DNA of 64,000 bases. Source: Microstegium vimineum (lineage: Eukaryota; Streptophyta; Magnoliopsida; Poales; Poaceae). The position numbers and the translations under genes were made by a program. The notes under the pieces are model-generated. The model saw only the letters and a list, made by a program, of their open reading frames with translations, had not been told where the DNA came from and did not search any database. The stretch covers positions 5,697,926 to 5,761,925 of the forward strand of contig CM039128.1 in NCBI GenBank assembly GCA_022036555.1, read 5' to 3'. Positions within the stretch are counted from its first letter, which is position 1. Each line of letters begins with the position of its first letter. This document shows positions 24,130-35,533 of the stretch, piece after piece.

Positions 24130-24870
24130 TAAACTTGCGCTCTCGTGCCATCTCGATCTAAACTCGTAAATTGACTGATTAGTTTTTTATATGTGTCGTC
24201 CCAATTTCTAAATTTGTTCGGCGGTGTCATCCTGATCCCTAAACTTGCAAACCGACCATTTATATCTTTAAACTTGTTCAGTCATCCCGGTCCCTAAACT
24301 TGATTTTAAGTGTCATCTTGGTCCAAACAGAACGATCTTAAAAACTAAATATAAAAAAAATCATACATAAATTTTTCATATAAACTCAAATAAAGATAAA
24401 CTTGATATCAAAATTGTAGCTCTCGATGTGATATACATTGAAAATATTTTAAAATAAAAATGTTTAGGGTCTCAAAATATTGTTGTATGTTTATAGATTT
24501 TAAATTTTAAAATTAAGTTTTCAGACACTAAACGACTGCAAATAGAAAACTTTTCAACTACAAAGTTGTAGATCACATCAAGAGCTATAATTTTGATATA
24601 AAGTTTATCTTCATTCGAGTTCGTATGAAATACTTATGAATTATTTTTTTATTAAATTTTTAGACTGTTCTCTTTGGACCGAGATAAAACTCGAAATCAA
24701 GTTTAGAGACCGGGATAACACAACTAAAGAAGTCATGAATAATTGATTTGCATGTTTAGGGACCGGGATGACACAAATAAACAAGTTTGAGGATCTAAAC
24801 AGTCCATTTACGATTTTAGAGACCGAGATAACACAACAACCCAAGTTTAGGAAGCGCAAGTTTAGGAACC
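24130..24870. mobile_element. Foldback element with very long inverted repeats
   Basis: The sequence is one imperfect palindrome of about 740 bp. The left arm (about 24,140-24,450) carries tcatcctgatccctaaac, tcccggtccctaaacttga and the sequence around aaacttgatatcaaaatt. The right arm (about 24,535-24,865) carries the reverse complements aattttgatataaagttt, tcaagtttagagaccggga and tgtttagggaccgggatga. The loop is short (about 24,450-24,535). It has no coding capacity. The structure matches foldback or long-inverted-repeat MITEs, perhaps Mutator-related; the family is not fixed. If transcribed, it would make a long hairpin. Confidence 0.75.
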
Positions 24871-26625
24871 ACTGGTGCAGTTTACTCATGAAAATATATC
24901 TGACTTCATCTCTTGTGAACAAGAGAATCAAACCACTTATACTACACAAATGTTTAACCACACAAATGTCCGACTCTAAACTCAATTCTTACATTAGGAA
25001 GCAAAAAAAAAAAGTCCATTGTCGCCACCTCTAGCACTTGGTAGACTTGGAGAATGCATTCTTTATTGACTTCAACTAGCTGTAATTGTGCCTATTCGCG
25101 TAGCCAGTATATTCCTCTCAATATATCCTGTAAAAAAAGTTTGGTGTAGCCAACCATCTATTCATTCCAAAGTCACTTTGGTTGCTAGAGCACAACAAAA
25201 TCTGACTTAGGACCTTTTTGGTATGGATTTTGTTACTTTGGCTTTGAGGATAAAATCCTTATAGCTTCACTGTAGATAGAATATGTTTTTAACTCTCATC
25301 TCCCTCTCACACTGGCACATAAGAAGCTATGAGCCAAAAAAATTAGCTTGCCAGATCCCTACCGAAAGGGGCCTATATATATCCCAGCAGAACAAAGTAG
25401 CCGTCAGACTTGAATTGCACATTTACAATGTGCATTGGAGATTCCTGGTGCACGATTGGAGGTTCTTGGTGGCGCAACATGCACCAGTCGTCGTTGCAGC
25501 CGACCGTTGGATGATTGAAGCTCCGGTGCATCAATGGAGAGTACTGGTGAGTGTGTACACCTTCACTGTGACCTCAAACATCCTCTTTGTACCAAAGCTT
25601 TGATGTGAGCACTTCAGTGCACACTGAAAGTTAAGGTGAGGGCTTCTCGATCAGCTTCATCCTCAGACCAAGCCCAACAAAAAGCCCCGGTGCTTGTTCA
25701 CCAACGAGATCCGATGCTTCCTTTGTGAGCACTTCGTTGCCCGACTCTGTTTCTTTCCACTTGATGTATATGTATTGATCTTCTTGCTTGTCTTTGAGGG
25801 ACTTCATAACTGCTCTTTGTCTTTTGCTTGAGATGTTGATCACTTGATCTTCACTGTTGCCTCGCTCAAGTTCATCCTTGTATCCATATTCCATAAGACT
25901 AAAACCTTGTATACTAGCAAACAACATTAGTTCCAATAATCATGTTGTCAATTGATCACTAAAGTCTGCTAATGATCCTTCCTAGGTGTCATTTTCCTTT
26001 CAATGGCCATCAGCACGGAAGTGACCACTATCCATGCTGGTTTTGTATAAACATTTGTATAAATTTGGCCATTTCTGTGCTGTCTTATTCACCATCATGG
26101 TTGTACATGCACAATAACCAGAGGGTTATTACTTTGAAGAAGCAATGTTTTTTAAGAAAAAGTGGTAGGACGTCAATGGTCGTCGCCACTTTATTTCTCA
26201 TTGCACTAGATCTTTTTCTTTCATGCATGTGAGCGTGTTGTGTAACAAGGGCCAGGTAAGTTGGCTTAAAGATAGGAGTATTAGTCTATTATACATGACA
26301 TTTTCCTTTTTTACTAAAGTGTAAAGCATATCTCCTCTCACAGCTATAGCGTGATGTGATGCTTTGTGCTTTCATCAGCCACGAGGTCTTTTTCTTTTTG
26401 ATAATAATAATTCAGCAGCAAGAGATTGGGTGCCGGATATCTTACTTGAATAAGGACACTAAGGACAGCCTCTGCTTGCAGGAAGGCCCAACCAGCTGCT
26501 CCAGAAACACACACCTACGTAGTGACATTTCTTGTTCCTCTGCTCTCTCTCATCCAAATTTGGACACTGATTCAGCAAATTCCACTAGCCTAATTGATAG
26601 GAGGGCAGCAGCAACAAACGAGAAT
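24871..26625. other. Intergenic region before the DUF4220 pseudogene
   Basis: No recognisable gene. It contains AT-rich DNA and, near 25.4-25.6 kb, a short imperfect repeat of the phrase gattggaggttcttggt/gattcctggtgcacg. Short open frames here have no familiar motifs. The last 250 bases would have held the promoter and 5' leader of the DUF4220 gene. Confidence 0.45.
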
Positions 26626-28463
26626 ATGGCACAGCCAGCCACGGCGATGGCGATGGCACAAGCACCGGCGCCAAGCCCAAGCCCAAGGAGAACAATACTC
26701 GAAGCCGAAGTCTTCGTGGCAGGAGCAGCCTCCCTGTTGGTTTTGCAGCTCATCGTTGGGCTCTGGAGGCGGCGGTCAAGCAGCATATGGGTCCAAGGAA
26801 CTGTGTGGCTGGCCTACACACTCTCCTTCCCCCTTGTCACCTACACGTTCGGTCTGCTGCAGTCGTCTCCGGCGAAGAGCCAGCTGTACCCAGTCTGGGC
26901 CATCGCCTTGTTCCTTGTTGCCGAGGGCACCACCTCCGTCACGGCCTACGATCTTGACGAGACCAAGCAGTGGAAGAAGCAACTCTTTGAGCTGGGTCAG
27001 CAGTACTTCTACTCTGGCCTCATCTTTCTGCTGCTCAGTCCTAGTCACATTTCTGTCTTCGATGAGCTCATATGGACTCCCGACAAGTCCGATCCTATTT
27101 ACGAGTACTGCTACATCCTTCTTGCCGCCATCCTGTACACTAATCTATTCAGAGTCATCGCCTGCTGGATGGCTACCTTCTCTGATACCAGCAAAGTAGC
27201 CGCTGACTACATGAGGGGACAACTGCAGGTTGATTCGGCAGGCTCTCGGTCTGAATCTCAGCTGCTGCAGGGGTCCAGCCCCAGGTCCGAGTCCGAGTCT
27301 GATGACCCCATCAGGATGGAAGGTGGCAGGTACCTTGTTCAGTGGTATGGCAGCAACTTCCTCAGAACTAAGCTATCTGAGGAGGATATCATCACCGTCA
27401 ACATGATCTAGGACAAGTGCAGTGGTGTGCTGCCCTTCGATCCAAGCGATGGCGGCTCGGAGTCGAAAGATGTGTGCCTCTCATTTGCCTTGTTCCACCT
27501 GCTCAAGCGTCGGTTCTTTGGGATCAACTGCTATGAGGCCCGTCTCCAGAAGACGCGCAACTTCGTGCTCAACGGTCTCCTTGCGTCAGAGGATGGCAAG
27601 AGAGCGTTCAGGATCATCGAGGTAGAGCTGGCCTTCATGCATGACTTCTTCTTCACCAAGTATGCATGTGTCTATGAGAACGAGATTTTCTTCTTCGTTA
27701 TGTTCGTCATGAAGGCCATACTGATCCCCATCCTCGGAGTGTTTGTGCACCAGAACTTCTTGAGTCTCCAGACGCATAGCCAGATCATACCAGTGGAGAC
27801 CACAAAAGCTGATACCATGATCACACTCGCCATGATTACACAAAAGTTGATACCATGAGTACAAAAGCTGATAAAAACGCTTCGTATCCAGTAGATTTAG
27901 GTGGCAGGAGGTTCGTCTCCAGGGTCGCTGGCTCCTCGCCAGAACGACCAAGCCAAGGTGTAATCGTTGTTGGAGCGGCTTGACTTCTCCCTTAATGAAA
28001 AACAGGCTAAGCCTGCTCGAGAAAAAATGATTACACTCGCCATTCTGGGGGCACTACTCGTTGTGGAGGTAGTGCAAGCTATGCTGTATTTGGCATCAGA
28101 CTGGTCCTTGGTATCAATGGCATGTTACCATGTGAAAAGGGGACCATGCCAAGTCATGTACTCTCTTCTCCATAAGCTGATATATATGCTTTGAAAGCGA
28201 AGTTTGTTCAAGTACTGGCAAGACAAGATAGGCCAGTACTCGGTAATTGAAGGCAGCCGTTGGCATAAACCTCCCCGCTGCCACGGACAAGGGCGCCTAT
28301 CCAAAGTAAGTGTGCTTCTCTTCTTCATTGGTGCCAAGATTTATATGCTACTCGCTGAAATTGCATGGAAGATTTGGACATGCCAGTACTGCCGTAGCAT
28401 ATTTTCTTTCTCTGCACTCCTGAGTTTAATCTTATGTTCTCCTAATAGCAAGTATGGTCCCTG
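26626..28463 (+). pseudogene. DUF4220 (DUF4220-DUF594) plant membrane protein, broken
   Basis: The frame opens at ATG 26,626 (MAQPATAMAMAQAPAP) and shows several hydrophobic segments typical of the grass-expanded DUF4220 family. One is near residues 27-45. Others are WVQGTVWLAYTLSFPLVTYT, LYPVWAIALFLVAEGTTSVT followed by the family hallmark AYDLDETKQWKKQLFEL, and a later YILLAAILYTNLFRVIACW. Intronless structure is usual for the family, whose function is unknown. A TAG at 27,409-27,411 interrupts the same frame, which then continues (LPFDPSDGGSESKDVCLSFA, GINCYEARL, FRIIEVELAFMHDFFFTKYA). After a 193-bp insertion the frame resumes with MITLAILGALLVVEVVQAML and SDWSLVSMACYHV, then a TGA at 28,192, then FKYWQDKIGQYSVIE. 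All parts stay in one frame, so stops and the insertion rather than indels disable it. The C-terminal DUF594 portion is not seen. Confidence 0.85.
27834..28026 (+). mobile_element. Small LINE-like (target-primed) insertion
   Basis: The 17-mers atgatcacactcgccat (27,817-27,833) and atgattacactcgccat (28,027-28,043) flank the insert and differ by one base, as expected for an aged target-site duplication. The insert ends in gcctgctcgagaaaaa, resembling the 3' end plus short A-tail of grass L1 elements. It is 193 bp and non-coding, and carries three stops in the host frame. A shorter duplication of host sequence (ttgataccatg...aaaagctgata) sits at its left end. A SINE is an alternative. Confidence 0.6.
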
Positions 28464-29413
28464 AGAGATCTGCAATTAAGATAAATTGAAATACAAATGA
28501 ACATAGTGTGCATTCAGATCTTAAACTTGAGAAACATCAACCCAACATATTTAGGCTACATTGAACAATAACTTGAGCTTTACAGCTGCAGTTCAGAACT
28601 GCAATTCAGGACAGTTTGCATTGCACAGCAGCAAGAAATGCAAGAGCGGACTGCTGATTGATCAATGGATGGTGGAACACAACATTCAGAAGTTTGGTTG
28701 AAAGGGTGCAGAAGAAGGCTAGAACTCCATATGGTTATCTGACTTTGAATTACTGGACTGAATGCCTGCTCAGAGCTTTATGCATCCCTCTATATAGTTT
28801 TTAGTGAATCTGGGAGTTGTTCGCCTGGCAGCAGTATGGTCAAGAAATATGTGAAATCCAGGAATGAATCAGTAAAGCTGAGTGGAGAAAAGAGCAATCC
28901 ATCAATGCCATCAACGCGTGAGAGAATAAATGAAATCCAGTAATTTGCACACATATATTGAAGTTGATGAAAGCCAACAACACTTAACTGGAGTCATCTT
29001 GTACCTGTGAAGGTATGATAGCAGAGGTTTTGTTAGATTCACACAACACCAATATGGAAACACCACAACTGAAAGATATTTTGTGAGTACTGCTGAAAAA
29101 GAATATATATATTGTGACAATGTGCAATGCAATGCCGCACACATGCCTCGCCACATTTCTGAAAGATAGCAGCCATTGTTGATTTGTTGATGTTGTCCAG
29201 TGGGAAGTTAGCTGTGTGTACTGAGCAGACGTTGCAGTAGTAGGACTGCTAGCTGACTTGTTGAGTGTGGCAGTGAAGTAGTTGGGCCATGCATCGAACA
29301 CTTGGTGGATGAGTCGGTGGCGACACTGTCCTTGAAGCAGGAGCTGACGCGATGCGAGGATGGATGCCCGCCGGGTTTTGCCGGCATGGCCGTGTGTGGG
29401 TGACCTAGCCAGC
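28464..29413. other. Intergenic DNA before the Copia LTR
   Basis: No gene, RNA or clear element is visible. Short open frames on the minus strand at 28.9-29.3 kb have no known motif. The last bases before 29,414 are the 5' flank of the outer Copia insertion. Confidence 0.5.
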
Positions 29414-30616
29414 TGAAAGTGAAATCAAGCCCTAAGTGGGTTTTGGTGTTGATGACCGCTTAATTCAAGGACTAATGAGATCTATTTAGATGACAAACAG
29501 GTATTAACAAAAAGAGGAAAGACATAGAGAAGATGGAGGTACCCCAATTCTTATGGTGGCTTCTCTACTCATCAAAGGTTTAAATTCATTTATGGTTTGA
29601 ATTTGAGTATAGGTATGTCGTACTATTAAGGGAGATTCTAGTGTTGTTTGGTCAGATGTGAATCACATGGTCAAACCTTTATCTCAGACATGCACTCAGC
29701 TAGCTCAGTGTCCAGGCCAAAACTCATATTCAGCAGACTCATTGAGCTAGGGCGGCAGTGCCGCCCTCCACTTCCAGCGAATTTCCATGACTATAAACAG
29801 TGGCTGGAAAGGTCTCCACCTTACCAGATCAGTACCCCTTCGTCTTCCTCGCAAATCCGACCGTTTGAAACAGAGCTTTCTCTCCCTCTCTCTCACTCCA
29901 TTGTTGACCTTCTCACTCCAAGCAATCCCACACTTCCAACCATAGATTCTTGAGGGAAAAGGCAGCAAAACACTCCTAGAGAGCGGATCTACTACTTCCC
30001 AAAGTCTAAGAGCTTGTGGTTCTCGTTTGGCTGGCGGTGCTAGGGTTTGTTACCCTTGGAGCTTGCTCCTAGCTGGCTAGGCGTCGCCCTAGAGCTTGCC
30101 CCTTGTTTGTGGCAACCTAGGGAGGTTTGTAATCGCTGTGTGAAGATAAGAAATTACCCCTCATCTCAAGGATTCACTTCCTTGACTTGAGATTGAGTTG
30201 GAGTTGCAAAGTTGTAGCCTTTATGGCACCTCAACAACGTGGACTTAGGCAAGCCTTTGTGGCGAGCTGAACCACGGGATAAATCATTGTGTCTTGTGTG
30301 CTGGTCCCCTAGCATTTGGTTCTTGGAATATTTCTTGCGCTAGGGTTTGTGTTGGTGATTCAAGGAAAGGAAATATTTCTGTGGTAACCAGTCTTCGAAC
30401 TGGTTCCTGTGTTGATTTTGCAGGGAAGGACTCACCTTGGTACCTAGTATCTCCCTGCCAAATCTCTGCTTGTTCTGCTCATTATTTGGAGGTCGGCAGT
30501 GCCGCCCTTTATAGGTCGGCAGTGCCATCCTGGCATTTGACATTTGTTTGAAGTGAATTTTTACAGGCCTATTCACCCCCCCCCTCTAGACTATTTACCC
30601 TTCCTAAGATCCTACA
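29414..30616 (+). repeat. 5' LTR of outer Copia element C
   Basis: It starts tgaaagtgaaatcaag and ends atcctaca just before the primer binding site, about 1.2 kb. The left boundary is inferred from the TG rule and family resemblance, because the partner LTR lies beyond the gap. It contains a TATA box at 29,792 and three copies of a GGCGGCAGTGCCGCC-type palindrome (about 29,751, 30,492 and 30,512). Confidence 0.75.
29792..29798 (+). promoter_or_regulatory. TATA box of Copia element C
   Basis: The sequence tataaac lies about 380 bases into the LTR, followed by a C/T-rich leader. This is where the U3/R border is expected. Confidence 0.55.
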
Positions 30617-30618
30617 AG

Positions 30619-30630
30619 TGGTATCAGAGC
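30619..30630 (+). other. Primer binding site of Copia element C
   Basis: The sequence tggtatcagagc is complementary to the 3' end of initiator tRNA-Met, the standard Copia primer. It begins two bases after the LTR end. Confidence 0.93.
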
Positions 30631-30664
30631 TTGGATACTTCTTATACGCTTCACCGTGTGAAGT

Positions 30665-33480
30665 ATGGAAATGAGTCAAGGCTCGGAGGTGCCTCAAGTT
30701 GGTGAGGCAGCGGCCAAGGTAGTAGTGGAAGATGGGAGTAGCAGCAACCTATCCGATTCAAGCTAGTCCTCTCTTTCCGCTGTCAACACCACCGAAGTGG
30801 AAAAGCAACAAGCAAAGAAAGAAAGAAAAGCACTTAGAGAAAAGAAAAGAGAAGAGAAAAGAAAAGAAGAAAGGAAAGAAAGAAAAGAAGAGAGAAGACT
30901 CAAGAGAGAAGGACAACAAGAAAGAAGAAGGAAGAAAAGAAGACCAAGGATGCTTCATCTAGTGAGCTATCAAGTAGATCGGAAGATGGAGATGATGATG
31001 CATCCTACTACGACTCCAAGGGTGGAAAGAAGAAGAAGGAGAAGGGTGGTGGCAGCAGCAACAACAAGAAAAAGTACTCCGCCATCTCTTTCAATTATTC
31101 CTATTTGACTAACCGAGACCGTAAGTCTTTTTTGAATGTTCCCACCGACAAGTTACCTCATTTTGATGGGACTAAATTTGCTAAGTGGAAGCATTTGATG
31201 AAGGCTTACCTTATTGGTCTTCACCCCGGTCTTTGGGAGATTGTTGTGTAAGGTGTGCAGGCACCGAAGGATCCCGAAGAGCCAACAAATGAGGAGATGA
31301 TTGATGTCCATCTCAATGCTCAAGCTACAAGCATCCTCCTTAGTGCTTTGGATGGAAATGAGTACAATAGAGTGATGAATGTGGATGTGGCCAAGCAAAT
31401 TTGGGACACCCTACACCTAGCTCATGAAGGTGTGGATAAGGTGAGAAAGGCCAAGATTGACTTGATGATGGCTAAGCTCAATAGGTTTGTGATTGTGGAT
31501 GGTGAAGGTGCCCAAGAGATGTTTGATCGGTTGATGACCATGGTTGGCAAAATTAGAGGATATGGTTGTGAGGAGCTTGATGATCACAAAGTGGTGAAAA
31601 TCATGTTAGAAGCTTACTCACCAAGGAATGAGACCGTGGTTACCTTGATTAGAGACAAGAAGAAGTTTGAGCACTTCACTCCCAATGATGTGCTTGGAAG
31701 ATTGTTGACCTTTGACATGCAAAGAGAGGAAGCAAATGAAAGAAGAAAGCTTGGAGAGTTGCAATCGAATCTTGATGGCATGAAGATCAAGGATGTGGCT
31801 CTCAAGTCAAGCAAGGCTACCAAGAAGAGCTTCCCAAGCAAGAAAGAGGGCAGCAAGCAAGCATCCATAAGCAAGCCCAAGAAAATGAAGGAAGTACAAC
31901 AAGAAGATGATTTCACTTCCTCCTCAAGTGATGATGAACATAATGGGGCTGATTTTGAAGAGATCAAAGACATGGAATTCTTCATCAAGAAGTACAACAA
32001 GGGTTTGAAGCAAAATGGGTACAAGTTTACCAAAAGAAGATTCCCTATTAAGAAGAAGAGAACTTGCTAGAATTGTGGGAGCACCGAGCATTTTATTGCT
32101 AGCTACCCTAATGAGAAGAAGGATGGATTCCGCAAGAAGGAAGGACAAGATGACAAGTTTGAGAACAAGAGAAGGTTCAAGCAAGTGGGTGAAGCCCACA
32201 TTGGCCATGAGTGGGATTCTTCTCTAGAGAGCCAAAGTGATGAAGATGGAAAGCTTGCAACTATTGCTATCTAAGAACCATCCTCTACACTGAAGCTCTT
32301 CAACAACATAAGTGATGATGATGACTATTACTCCCCTCACATTTGTCTTATGGCAAAGGGTGAGAAGGTAAATTCAAGAGCAAAACGCCCTCCTCCTTCT
32401 CATGATGCTTCTAGTAGTGATATTAGTGATACCTCTTGTGATGAAGGTTCTAGCGATGAAGAAATAGATGAAATCATAAAGAACCTAAATCCTAAAATAA
32501 CACTAATAATCTCTAAGCTAAAGGAGGAATTAGAGGGAACCCAAGTAGAGTTGGACAATAGAGAAAATGATCTTGATGAACTTGAGAAAATGTATATTGC
32601 CAACAAGGAAGCTCTTAAGGAAGAGAGAAGTGAGGTGAAATCTTTGCAAAAGGCTTTGGCCAAAGAGCAAGGAGATCATGCTGTCACAAAGAAGGAAAAT
32701 ATTTCACTGCATGAAAAGTATTGTCTTGGATGAAAAGCACAAAGAAATAGAATTGCAATATAGCCTTCTTTGGAAGAGCAACCCACAACCCTCTACCTTA
32801 AAGGATACCTCTATTCCCTCCACTAGCCAAGATTGTGGAAGATGTTTTGAAATTGATATAAATGCTTATTCCACTAACCTTGCTAATATGGAAGCCATGA
32901 AGAAGGAGATTGCTAGGCTTAATGCTTTGCTACATAAAAAGTACAATGATGATAAGAAATCAGCAAGTGGCAAAGTTGAGCAACCAAAGAAGCCACAATT
33001 CAAAGATGGAAGACATCCTTTCATCAAAGATGGACTTGGCCTCACTCATGGAGGCAAAGAGAATGGAAGAAAGATTGTCAAAGGAATTGAGTGTGTTCAG
33101 TTTGTGAGCAGTGGGAGAATGGGTACAGAGGGGCCTGCACAGCAAGTGGCACAAGCCTCACCCGAGCAGCACAGCCAGCCAAGGGCGGCAGTGCCACTGT
33201 GAAGGGCGGCAGTGCCGCTCCCCGCAGAAAAGGGAAGGCCACCTATGACTCCACTACCCATAGCAAGTACACAAAAGAGGTGTATAAGGTGAAGAATGAG
33301 GTGCAGAAGCCAAAGGAAACTATCTGGGCTATCCCAAATAGATATTCATATCAATCAAAGGCTCAAGCATCCCGCTCAAGTTTGAAATCTTGCTTTGAAT
33401 TGAAGAACAACAGGAAGGGAGAAGTGATTGCCAAGCACATTGGCAATTGAAAGAATATTTACATTAATGCTTTTATTTGG
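30665..33480 (+). pseudogene. Gag of Copia element C
   Basis: The frame opens at 30,665 (MEMSQGSEVPQVGEAAAK), then stops at 30,764. An almost pure purine tract (30,797-30,955) encodes Lys/Glu/Arg-rich sequence. After a frame change comes the core LPHFDGTKFAKWKHLMKAYL, a TAA at 31,248, and the UBN2-type gag domain with AKQIWDTLHLAHEGVDKVR and YSPRNETVVTLI. A broken zinc knuckle follows (about 32,065-32,105): a stop stands after the first Cys, NCGS...H remains, and the final Cys reads Tyr. The tail has coiled-coil potential (32,500-32,720) and then a basic spacer containing two more palindrome copies at 33,183 and 33,204. Gag forms the virus-like particle in the cytoplasm; this copy is dead. 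Confidence 0.85.
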
Positions 33481-34344
33481 GTTCCTAAGACCCTTGTTAC
33501 TAACATGCAAGGCCCCAAGAATCTTTGGGGACCTAAATCAAGCAACTAAACTTGTTTTGTAGGACTACTCCTCCGGTGGATCAAGTTGGGTGCTTGATAG
33601 TGGATGTACAAACCATATGACCGGAGAAAGGAGTATGTTCAGTTCATACACCCCCTCAACCGATGCAAATGAGAACATTGACTTTGGAGACAACTCAAAG
33701 GGGGATGTGATCGGTCTTGGTAAAGTTTCTATAACTCTAGATCATTCTATCTCTAATGTTTTGCATGTTGATTCGTTGAGTTACAACTTGTTGTCCGTTT
33801 CATAACTTTGTGAGATTGGCTACAATTGTCTCTTCACAGATAAGGGTGTGGAAGTTCTTAAGAGGGATGATTCCTCTATTGTCTTTACGGGTCGTTTGAA
33901 GGGCAACTTTTACCTAGTTGATTTCAACAAAAGTAAGGCTAAGCTTGAGACTTGTTTAGTGGCAAAATCTATCATGGGTTGGCTATGGCATCACCGACTA
34001 GCCCATGTTGGGATGAGGAACTTGGCCAAACTCCTAAAGAATGAACACATCCTTGGACTAAAAAATGTTCATTTTGAAAAAGATAGGATATGTGGAGCTT
34101 GCCAAGCCGGAAAGCAAGTAGGTGTACCTCACCCACCAAAGAGCATCATGACCACTACTCAACCTTTGGAGTTGATTCATATGGATCTCTTTGGACCGGT
34201 TGCCTACATAAGTATCGGTGGTAATAAATATGGATTGGTAATTGTTGATGATTATTCTCGCTTCACTTGGGTGTTCTTTGTTTATGATAAGTCTCAGGTA
34301 CAAGACAAGGTGAAAACCTTTGTGAGAAGGGCTCAAAAGGAATT
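33481..34344 (+). pseudogene. Protease and N-terminal integrase of Copia element C
   Basis: The linker FIWVPKTLVTNMQGPKN..GPK leads to the aspartic protease active site WVLDSGCTNHMTG (about 33,581-33,620), preceded by a frame change. Protease continues with NVLHVDSLSYNLLSVS and a TAA at 33,803. GAG-pre-integrase follows (GWLWHHRLAHVGMRNL, then CGACQAGKQ), then the integrase core (MDLFGPV, VDDYSRFTWVFFVYDKS). It ends where element A is inserted, after RRAQKEF. Confidence 0.93.
34340..34344. repeat. Left target-site duplication of element A
   Basis: GAATT immediately precedes the LTR start and is repeated at 62,289-62,293 after the right LTR. Five bases is the size expected of Gypsy integrase. 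Confidence 0.95.
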
Positions 34345-35138
34345 TGTTGACACAAAAAGCGTCGGATCTGCGAACACCTCGGGCTTATACCCGAACTCGA
34401 TTTCCATGGTGTGCCAGTCGATTTGACCAGTTAATCGACAAGGACGATAACTAGAACAACGATGAACGAGACGACGGCGATGCGCCCGGACGTCAAGGCT
34501 CAGATTGCTCAAAAAGCGGACCTCGCGAGGTAGACAGAGGTCTTGTAGATGCAGCCCGTCGAGATCGTAAGAATTCGTGAATAAACTAGAACTAATGCGA
34601 TAAAAGTAGATGCTGGAAAAGTAGATAAAAGTAATAGATTTGTATTTGATTGATTCTCCCTTTTATACTGCCCCTGGGTATATATTTATACTCCAGTAAA
34701 AGGAGTTATACATGGACACAACTCACACCTAAACAAAACTCCTATTTTTAAGGAAATAAAACAACTCGTGCAAGAGTCGAACTCAAACTAAAACAATAAT
34801 ACTAGCATAAAATCGTCAGTTCCCTTATCCGTCTCCCTTACGATGAAACTTTCCATCGGCAGATTCCTTTAATCCGCAATTTCCTTCTATTGCCATCGGC
34901 AACTTTCTGCTGACGTTAGCCACATCAACCTGTATCCATCGGCAATACCTCCTTATCGGCAAACATATCTTCTTTCTCCCTTGACGCTTCTTCCATCGGA
35001 TTCACCATCGGCGATTTCCTATGCTTCCATTGGTAATTAGACCAGCAACATCTTGATGCCGATGAGGAACAACGATTACCCCTTTGCCGATCAACACACT
35101 TGGTTTAATATTGACTCGTACAAAAAATGGCGTCAACA
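34345..35138 (-). repeat. 3' LTR of element A (left copy)
   Basis: It begins tgttgacacaaaaagc and ends aatggcgtcaaca on the plus strand. It is 794 bp with TG...CA ends. The adjoining sequence catgcccccgaatttcgg is, on the element's strand, the polypurine tract gaaattcgggggcatg. The 35,139-35,380 stretch that follows is non-coding. Confidence 0.95.
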
Positions 35139-35386
35139 CATGCCCCCGAATTTCGGAGTATAAAATATCTTATACGTCGAAATTTGCTCTATTGTAATTT
35201 TTCCCTCCAAGAATGCCTATGCCATCACTCCGATTACCGTGCACCATCATTGCAAATTACCAACAACTCCTGCAAGTGAAGCGCCAACAGTTACAATCCC
35301 TCGATCACCGCGCAAATTCATCGTGATATCCTTCCATATCTCTGCTCAGTAAAAAGAAAACTCAAAAATGCCCCTTGACCTAGGCC

Positions 35387-35393
35387 TATAAAG
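35387..35393 (+). promoter_or_regulatory. TATA box for the antisense gene of element A
   Basis: The sequence cctataaag lies about 147 bases upstream of the ATG at 35,534, followed by a C/T-rich leader. It lies outside the LTR and points away from it, so the antisense gene appears to have its own promoter, independent of the LTR. Confidence 0.55.
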
Positions 35394-35533
35394 ATTACCG
35401 TCCGTTCTCCTTTTTACCCCGAGCTCACATTCTCATCTTCATTCCAACATCATCTCTGAAGAACACTCCGGCAATCACCGACAACTTCTTCTCTCATCAG
35501 GAGGCGTGACCTCTTGCAAGAATTCCTCCTTCA

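Noticed and set aside
29648..29953. Plus-strand frame of 101 residues
   Set aside because: It spans the LTR promoter and leader of Copia C, including its TATA box, and has no motif.
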